This document shows positions 1-4,485 of a DNA stretch of 6,823 bases, piece by piece. Positions within the stretch are counted from its first letter, which is position 1; each line of letters starts with the position of its first letter. A model generated the notes under the pieces. It made no database searches. It was not told the DNA's origin and was given only the letters and a program-made list of their open reading frames with translations. The position numbers and the translations under genes were made by a program. The DNA comes from Chlorobiaceae bacterium (GTDB lineage Bacteria > Bacteroidota > Chlorobiia > Chlorobiales > Chlorobiaceae), in NCBI GenBank assembly GCA_013336025.1, contig JAAXUM010000090.1, positions 1-6,823 of the forward strand, in the 5' to 3' direction.

Positions 1-81
1 ATTGGGGCTCACCATACCAGCGCCCTGCAGTGCAAGCTCAAGGCAGCGGTTCATGTACCATTCATGACTTTCGTGATGCAT
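1..81 (-). CDS. ribD: RibD N-terminus (riboflavin biosynthesis deaminase/reductase), cut by window edge
   Basis: An ATG at 81-79 on the minus strand opens a frame of 27 codons that runs off the left edge. The peptide contains WYMNRCLELA followed by GAGMVSPN. This matches the start of RibD, where a first helix of the type YMxxALELA is followed by a glycine-rich turn and the SPNPxVG motif. In the family the N-terminal domain is a zinc-dependent deaminase acting on the pyrimidine intermediate made from GTP, and the C-terminal domain is an NADPH-dependent reductase. The HAE and PCxxC zinc motifs and the whole reductase domain would lie outside the window, so whether the protein is bifunctional cannot be seen. 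The start lies 11 bases after the stop of the upstream deaminase gene, which suggests co-transcription. The sequence before the ATG (GCGTAAGACC) holds no strong Shine-Dalgarno. The assignment rests on a short stretch, but a distinctive one. Confidence 0.85.
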   Translation of the reverse strand, partial: MHHESHEWYMNRCLELALQGAGMVSPN

Positions 82-92
82 GGTCTTACGCG

Positions 93-614
93 TTACTGTT
101 CATCGCCGTGCACCTGCACCAGCCTGGTACCTGAAAGCCTGACCAGCTCATCGATATGTTCAAGTTTATAGGGCTTGTCGAAGTAGATGGTTTTGATCCC
201 GACATTGATCAGCACCTTGAGACAGTGGATACAGGGACTTGCCGTGATATAGATATCGGCATCCTTGATGGAAACGCCGTGTTTGGCAGCCTGAGCAATG
301 GCATTGATTTCCGCATGAATGGTATTGACACAGTTCTCTTCAACCGTTCCGTCAGGATGAGTGCTCCTGTAGATCCGGCAGTTTGTTTCGTCACAGTGAG
401 GAAGACCTGAAGGCGCACCGTTGTATCCCGTTGAAAGAATGTTGTTGTCTCGAACAATCACTGCTCCGATATGGGCACGAGTACAGGTTGCCCTTCTGGA
501 AATAAGGTGAGCGACACTCATGAAATACTCCTGCCACCCAAGCCGCTTGAGAGAACCGGATGGTTCCCCACCCCCGGAGCAGGAGCATCCTCCCGCAGCA
601 CAATCTTCCTGCAT
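93..614 (-). CDS. dCMP deaminase family protein (zinc-binding, ComEB-like)
   Basis: A 173-residue cytoplasmic enzyme expected to deaminate dCMP to dUMP, feeding dTTP synthesis. The family hallmarks are in order: WQEYFM (27-32), the substrate loop GYNGAPSG (63-70), HC at 73-74, and the zinc/proton-shuttle motif HAEINAI with H100 and E102. PCIHC follows, with C128 and C131 as the remaining zinc ligands. Family members are commonly activated by dCTP and inhibited by dTTP; this cannot be read from the sequence. The start is uncertain. I chose the ATG at 614-612; an in-frame TTG at 620-618 would add two residues, and neither has a clear Shine-Dalgarno. An internal ATG at 521-519 has AGGAG six bases upstream, but starting there would remove the conserved WQEYF segment. 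Before that segment is a Cys/Gly/Ser-rich tail with cysteines 5, 10 and 12, which the core family does not need. The gene leads directly into ribD. Other CDA-superfamily roles are possible but less likely. Confidence 0.92.
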   Translation of the reverse strand: MQEDCAAGGCSCSGGGEPSGSLKRLGWQEYFMSVAHLISRRATCTRAHIGAVIVRDNNILSTGYNGAPSGLPHCDETNCRIYRSTHPDGTVEENCVNTIHAEINAIAQAAKHGVSIKDADIYITASPCIHCLKVLINVGIKTIYFDKPYKLEHIDELVRLSGTRLVQVHGDEQ

Positions 615-763
615 AATCAATGTTATTGGTTAAATTCCACCCGATGAGCCACTCTCATAGCTTCACCACACCGCAAAAAGAGAGCGTCAAATCAGGCAAC
701 AGATAAAAAATATTTCCTCCAAGATAGAGAAAAAGATCGGGCTCACGCAACCATTCATCAAGC
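615..763. promoter_or_regulatory. Divergent intergenic region between the deaminase and rqcH
   Basis: This 149-base spacer separates two genes transcribed away from each other, so it should hold both of their promoters. It contains an A/T-rich run near 704-715 (TAAAAAATATTT). I could not place a convincing -35/-10 pair on either strand. A TTGACG hexamer on the minus strand near 683-688 has no well-spaced -10 partner. Neither flanking start codon is preceded by a strong Shine-Dalgarno. The promoter role is inferred from gene orientation only. Confidence 0.4.
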
Positions 764-2365
764 ATGCACCGCAATTACTTTACACTCTATCATGCCGCTA
801 TGGAACTTGATGAAAAGCTCAGGGACGGCTATATCTTTGAACTATGCTCCCGAAACAAAAACGAGCTGACCATCAGCTTCATCACCAGCGAAGGAACCCA
901 TTTCCAGCTCATCGTCATCACCGGTTCCCAGTCGTTTAATCTTTACACCAGTGAAGGGTTGAACAGAAAAAAAAGAAATACCGCAAAGCTGTTCAGAAGC
1001 ATTGAGGAAGACGGGGTTACCGGAGTAGAAATGTCGCCGTTTGACCGGGAGATAAAAATCCATCTCGAATCCGGCACCACACTGCTCCTGCAACTCTTTA
1101 CAGCCAGGACCAACGTGCTCCTCCTGAGAGATTCGATCGTTATTGATGCATTCAAGCACCGGGAGCAACTTGCAGGAACCACCTGCCTTGCTCAAAACAA
1201 CCAAAAAAGCATCATTCACCAGCTCGAAGCTCTCTCACGTAACCATGCGGGGTTTATGGCCGCCTCTTTTGACCAGCTCCCGGGATTTGACCGGGCCCTG
1301 TATCGCGAACTGATCGAAAGAGCTGAAGATCCAGACAAACCCGAAGCAATTCTCAGGGCATTTCAGGAGCTCTTTTACGAACTTCTTGATCCCCGACCTC
1401 ATCTGAAACTCAACGATAAGAAATCTCCCGCATTCAGCATTCTGCATGAGTCGCCTTACCCCCCTCCTGATTGCAGCAACACTGACTCCGTCCTTGAAGG
1501 CCTGAACCTTTACCGCACAAAAATTCAGCAGTTCACGCATCGTAACAGGGAGCAGACGGAGTTCAGAAAAAAACTCTCACAGAGACTGAAAAAAGCAGAA
1601 AAAGAGCTGAAAGCTTTCAGCCCTGAACAGACCGAAGCCCTTGCCGCGCAGTATGAACTTTTCGGACATCTGCTTATAGCTGCGCTCTTTAAGGAGAGAA
1701 CTTCACCGGGCCATCTTGACGTCAACAATCTTTTTGAAAAGGATGAACCGCTGGTGCGCATTCCGTTGAACCCTGCACTCACTCTGCATGAAAACGCCCG
1801 GGACTACTTTACAAAAGCCTCAAAAAGCAGAGAAAAAACAAGAACAATGCTCAAACGCCAGAAAGAACTCGAAACTGAACGGCAGATTCTTTCAACAGTA
1901 CAATCGGCGCTTGATGAACTTACCGACACGGAGAGCATAGAAACATTCATCACAGCACACAGCACCATCTTCGGCAAAACCGGCAGGCAAAAAGAAAAAA
2001 AGGCTGTTTCAGCTCCCTTCAGATCGGTCATCCTCAAAGACGGGGTAACCCTTTTTATCGGAAAAAATGCCGGAAACAATGAGTTGCTCACCTTCTCCCA
2101 TGCAAAGCCCGGCGATATCTGGCTCCATTCACGGGGAGCATCAGGGTCGCATTGCATACTCAGAGGAGTTTCGCTCCATGACAAAACAACCATTGAACAG
2201 GCCGCATCAATTGCCGCATGGCATTCATCGGCAAAACATGCGGAACTTGTACCGGTTATCTATACCTTGAAGAAATATGTCCGACGGGGAAAAAAACTTC
2301 CTCCTGGACAGGTTATTGCAGAGCGTGAAACCCTCCTGTTCGTCAAACCACAGAGAGAACACTGA
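764..2365 (+). CDS. rqcH: RqcH/NFACT family protein (Rqc2 homologue, ribosome quality control)
   Basis: A 533-residue protein of the NFACT (fibronectin-binding A/Tae2/RqcH) family. In Bacillus subtilis, RqcH binds obstructed 50S subunits carrying peptidyl-tRNA and recruits tRNA-Ala to add an alanine tail that marks the nascent chain for proteolysis. Visible architecture: NFACT-N at about 1-180, beginning NYFTL and containing the Asp-Arg pair D94-R95 (PFDRE), which aligns with the functionally essential D97/R98 of the Bacillus protein. Next come a helical, charged coiled-coil section at about 245-385 (two arms around the LNPALTLHENARDYF segment) and the C-terminal NFACT-R domain at about 418-533. 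NFACT-R carries DIWLHSRG (451-458), GSHCILR (461-467) and KYVRRGK (504-510). The length is slightly below the roughly 570 residues of the Bacillus protein, and the HhH segment near 160-185 looks shortened or diverged. The ATG at 764 lacks a strong Shine-Dalgarno but retains NYFTL, so a later start is unlikely. The thioesterase gene follows after 25 bases. Confidence 0.9.
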   Translation: MHRNYFTLYHAAMELDEKLRDGYIFELCSRNKNELTISFITSEGTHFQLIVITGSQSFNLYTSEGLNRKKRNTAKLFRSIEEDGVTGVEMSPFDREIKIHLESGTTLLLQLFTARTNVLLLRDSIVIDAFKHREQLAGTTCLAQNNQKSIIHQLEALSRNHAGFMAASFDQLPGFDRALYRELIERAEDPDKPEAILRAFQELFYELLDPRPHLKLNDKKSPAFSILHESPYPPPDCSNTDSVLEGLNLYRTKIQQFTHRNREQTEFRKKLSQRLKKAEKELKAFSPEQTEALAAQYELFGHLLIAALFKERTSPGHLDVNNLFEKDEPLVRIPLNPALTLHENARDYFTKASKSREKTRTMLKRQKELETERQILSTVQSALDELTDTESIETFITAHSTIFGKTGRQKEKKAVSAPFRSVILKDGVTLFIGKNAGNNELLTFSHAKPGDIWLHSRGASGSHCILRGVSLHDKTTIEQAASIAAWHSSAKHAELVPVIYTLKKYVRRGKKLPPGQVIAERETLLFVKPQREH

Positions 2366-2390
2366 ACAACCCTGAAAACAGAACGAATAG

Positions 2391-2750
2391 ATGGAAAACT
2401 ATAAACTTGTACTTCCGGAACACCTGAACCACTTTGGCTTTCTTTTCGGCGGAAACCTGCTCAAATGGATTGATGAGGTAAGCTACATCGCAGTTACTCT
2501 CGACTACCCGGGCTGCAACTTTGTCACGATCGGCCTTGACAAGGTCGAATTTAAAAAAAGCATCCGGGGAGGCACCATACTCTGTTTTGTCACTGAAAAA
2601 AGCAAAATCGGCAACACCTCAATAGAGTATACCGTCAAAGTGTACAAGGATCATATTGAAACACGCGAGAGAGTTGTTGTTTTCAGCACAAAAATAACAT
2701 TCGTCTGTCTTGACAAGAACGGAGTAAAAAAGCCTCTCGACAAAAGCTGA
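2391..2750 (+). CDS. Hotdog-fold acyl-CoA thioesterase (YciA/BACH-like)
   Basis: A 119-residue cytoplasmic protein expected to hydrolyse acyl-CoA thioesters to free acid and CoA. The N-terminal half carries the acyl-CoA hydrolase signature [20 protein letters not shown]13 and D28 sit at the positions of the catalytic or active-site Asn and Asp of YciA/BACH-type enzymes, and [10 protein letters not shown] forms the start of the long hotdog helix. The centre ([10 protein letters not shown], then the IEYTVKV strand) matches the family pattern of a strand pair around a hydrophobic core. The tail [12 protein letters not shown] matches the usual final strand and turn. The length is that of a single hotdog domain, so the active unit would be a dimer or higher oligomer. 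Substrate chain length cannot be predicted. It lies 25 bases after rqcH on the same strand, probably as the second gene of one transcript; no functional link is evident. The start is the only nearby ATG and lacks a strong Shine-Dalgarno. Confidence 0.85.
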   Translation: MENYKLVLPEHLNHFGFLFGGNLLKWIDEVSYIAVTLDYPGCNFVTIGLDKVEFKKSIRGGTILCFVTEKSKIGNTSIEYTVKVYKDHIETRERVVVFSTKITFVCLDKNGVKKPLDKS

Positions 2751-2787
2751 TACCCCTCCGGCCTCAAAGACTCGGGATAGCTATTTT
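2746..2787 (+). terminator. Possible weak terminator between convergent genes
   Basis: The stop of the thioesterase and the stop of the permease are only 30 bases apart. An imperfect stem can be drawn between 2746-2755 (GCTGATACCC) and 2774-2781 (GGGATAGC), with two bulged bases and an 18-base loop. It is followed on the plus strand by TATTTT. The stem is short and broken, so this is a tentative call. Both arms touch coding sequence ends. Confidence 0.25.
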
Positions 2788-4109
2788 GAAGAATTGAAAA
2801 CCGCGCCGGTCAACCGGTAGAGCAGAAACAGGCCGATAAAGCCGATGGTTATATTTCCGAGCCACATGGAAAGTCCGGGGTCAAGAATCCCCCGTTCGGC
2901 AAGTTTTTCACCACTGATCATGAGTATCCAGTAAAGAACAAAAAAGACCAGTGACAACCCTGCCCCTATACCGAACCCTCCACGTCTGGCAAGCACTCCA
3001 AGCGGAGCGCCGATAAGGGCAAAAACAATACAGGCAAAAGCAAGCGCATATTTTTTGTGGTATTCGGCCATATACTTGTTGTACATGCCGGTATCGGACT
3101 CCATGCGGTGAATTTCCTGATCAAGTGACAGGATAAGCTTGTCCACATATCCGGCAGCAAATGTTCTTCCCTCTTTTGTTATGCCTGGTTCAACAGCGCG
3201 ATCACCTGGTGAAGAAACTCCACGCACACTACTGAACACGCTGCCAAGATGAACAAGAGGTTCACTGATGCGTTGTTTTGAAAGAGCTATCCTGCTCCTG
3301 AAATCCCTGCTTATTGACAGCAGTCCTCCGGAAGAGAGATCGCGGTCATCAGAGCGAATAGCCGACTCCACCGAACGGGTAAACCCGAAACCGGATGACT
3401 CAAACACAAAACGGTGCTTTTTAAAACTCATTTTACGATACTCTTTGTGCAGCGGCTGCTGAATTTCATGGATCTCGCCGTTTTCAAGCGTAATGATGAG
3501 ATAGTGATAATCCGATGAAAAATTAACATCACCGCTTTCGGCAGTAACAATGGTACGAAAATCCGGCCGTGTAAAATCATAGATGACAATTCCCCTTATT
3601 GCTCCTGTTTCCGGATCAGTCTGGCGCACGAGAATGGAATATCCATCAATGAGCGTTGAAAAGGCATTTTCGGTTAAACCGAAAACCGGCTTTGATTTAA
3701 CGATATCGGCCATCAGGGATTTAGCCTTATAGTTAGCCTCCGGAAGCACGACATTGTTAAAGCGTTCCGCCACAAGCGAAAGCAGCGTCGCTGCAAGAAG
3801 AACCGGCGCCATAAGCCTGTAGAGAGAGATACCGGAAGCCCTGAAAATCGTTATTTCCGAAGCATTGGTCATGGCACCAAATGCCATAACCACAGCTATA
3901 AGCACAGCCATCGGAATGGTAAAGCTCACCATCCATGCCGACTGCACGACAACCAGCTCAAGCAGGGTCATCCAGCCGATCCCCTTTCCCAACAATCGCT
4001 CCGAAAAAACAGCGAAAAACTGAAGAATCAGAACAAAGAGAATCGTAATAAAAGCAAAAATGAAAGGCCCGATATGAGACTTCAGGAGATAACGATCAAT
4101 GATTTTCAT
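2781..4109 (-). CDS. LptF/LptG family LPS-export permease (YjgP/YjgQ)
   Basis: A 442-residue inner-membrane protein. In the Lpt system, LptF and LptG form the transmembrane part of the ABC transporter LptB2FG, which extracts lipopolysaccharide from the inner membrane and passes it to the LptC/LptA bridge. Visible features: an amphipathic start MKIIDRYLLK, three membrane segments at about 12-34, 53-80 and 99-118, and a periplasmic region at about 119-345. Three further segments follow at about 353-372, 379-400 and 413-434. Family motifs are SEITIFRASGISL (84-96, the cytoplasmic coupling loop contacting LptB), AERFNNVVLPEAN just after TM3, and the LIGAPLGVLARR signature after TM4. The sequence alone does not let me decide LptF versus LptG. 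The periplasmic part contains a polar stretch at about 260-315 beyond the compact jellyroll. The ATG at 4109 has no strong Shine-Dalgarno, but no in-frame upstream start is close. A possible -10 (TATATT, 4189-4184 minus) has no good -35. Confidence 0.92.
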   Translation of the reverse strand: MKIIDRYLLKSHIGPFIFAFITILFVLILQFFAVFSERLLGKGIGWMTLLELVVVQSAWMVSFTIPMAVLIAVVMAFGAMTNASEITIFRASGISLYRLMAPVLLAATLLSLVAERFNNVVLPEANYKAKSLMADIVKSKPVFGLTENAFSTLIDGYSILVRQTDPETGAIRGIVIYDFTRPDFRTIVTAESGDVNFSSDYHYLIITLENGEIHEIQQPLHKEYRKMSFKKHRFVFESSGFGFTRSVESAIRSDDRDLSSGGLLSISRDFRSRIALSKQRISEPLVHLGSVFSSVRGVSSPGDRAVEPGITKEGRTFAAGYVDKLILSLDQEIHRMESDTGMYNKYMAEYHKKYALAFACIVFALIGAPLGVLARRGGFGIGAGLSLVFFVLYWILMISGEKLAERGILDPGLSMWLGNITIGFIGLFLLYRLTGAVFNSSK

Positions 4110-4373
4110 AGAGAGGGCACCATAAAGAGCACTATTGCTGCAACGGTTTCGGAGAAAACAGTTTTTCCTGGAATCCAGAACGTAATATACAGCAAAAAAC
4201 TCTGACGAACAGTTCTGCGCACCGTATTCGAAGTTATATGCGTAGCGTTATTGCCATAGAAGGGTTATGAGTATCGATTTCTCTTGAAGGAGGAAACGTC
4301 AAAAACACCATACCGGGCAAAGTTACAAGATTTACAATGGTTTCGGGCATGAGGTTTTCCCTGCCTTTCAACA

Positions 4374-4407
4374 ATAACCCGCAGCTCCCTGCGGAACTGC
4401 GGGTTAT
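4374..4407 (-). terminator. Strong hairpin, likely terminator downstream of the autotransporter
   Basis: A perfect 11-bp inverted repeat joins 4374-4384 (ATAACCCGCAG on plus) to 4397-4407 (CTGCGGGTTAT) around a 12-base loop. On the minus strand the stem closes with GGGTTAT followed by TGTTG, a U-rich but not pure T-tract. It lies 57 bases beyond the autotransporter stop and would separate it from the permease. The loop contains a second CTGCGG (4389-4394) that can pair instead with the same CCGCAG at 4379-4384, giving a shorter alternative hairpin. Reading it as a minus-strand terminator fits the gene order; the plus strand has no gene here and no T-tract. Confidence 0.65.
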
Positions 4408-4415
4408 GTTACGGA

Positions 4416-4440
4416 TGCGCCTCCCGGAACTCGAACCTCC
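4416..4440 (-). other. tRNA 3'-end-like fragment (T loop, T stem 3' half, acceptor 3' half)
   Basis: Read on the minus strand, this stretch has the exact spacing of a tRNA 3' end. A T-loop consensus TTCGAGT (4435-4429) preceded by G is followed by a 5-base T-stem strand TCCGG, a 7-base acceptor strand GAGGCGC (4423-4417) and a discriminator A at 4416. The preceding GGAGG (4440-4436) pairs poorly with TCCGG, and base 61 is T instead of the near-invariant C. No GCGCCTC acceptor partner is seen at tRNA distance upstream, where the autotransporter C-terminus is encoded. It is therefore not a functional tRNA. It could be a degenerate tRNA end or a recombination scar, or chance. Confidence 0.3.
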
Positions 4441-4455
4441 AACTAACGTGAACCC

Positions 4456-4485
4456 GGCTGGATCTCACCAGGTTATTCTCCAGCC
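4456..4485 (-). repeat. Inverted repeat spanning the autotransporter stop codon
   Basis: Perfect 7-base arms GGCTGGA (4456-4462) and TCCAGCC (4479-4485) flank a 16-base loop. The loop contains the TGA stop (4467-4465) and the last codons of the autotransporter. In RNA it would form a GC-rich stem of moderate strength. It has no T-tract, so it is more likely a 3'-end stability element or coincidence than a terminator. Confidence 0.45.

Larger units (their letters stand above)
4110..4464. other. 355-base intergenic region between the autotransporter and the permease
   Basis: No convincing gene lies here. Both flanking genes are on the minus strand, so this is the 3' region of the autotransporter and the 5' region of the permease. 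In minus-strand order it holds one arm of a stop-codon hairpin (4456-4485), a tRNA 3'-end-like stretch (4416-4440) and a strong terminator-like hairpin (4374-4407). About 230 bases then run up to the permease start. Within those, a TATATT at 4189-4184 could be a -10 box but lacks a matching -35. An 11-base palindrome CTGGAATCCAG (4168-4178) lies just downstream of it, where an operator could sit. A strong Shine-Dalgarno-like AAGGAGG near 4287-4293 on the plus strand has no start codon at a usable distance. Confidence 0.6.

Noticed and set aside
156..410. Plus-strand 84-codon frame inside the deaminase gene
   Set aside because: It is antisense to a gene with clear zinc motifs and has no family resemblance.
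842..1219. Minus-strand 125-codon frame inside rqcH
   Set aside because: It is antisense to the conserved NFACT-N domain and has no recognisable domain.
4184..4189. TATATT as -10 box of the permease promoter
   Set aside because: The hexamer 17 bases upstream (CTGTTC) matches only two bases of the -35 consensus. It is mentioned in the intergenic entry but not called as a promoter.
4260..4352. Plus-strand 30-codon open stretch with a charged, protein-like translation and an embedded GGAGG
   Set aside because: It has only a TTG as possible start, and the GGAGG lies inside the frame rather than before a start. It is too short to separate from chance; a decayed gene end remains possible.
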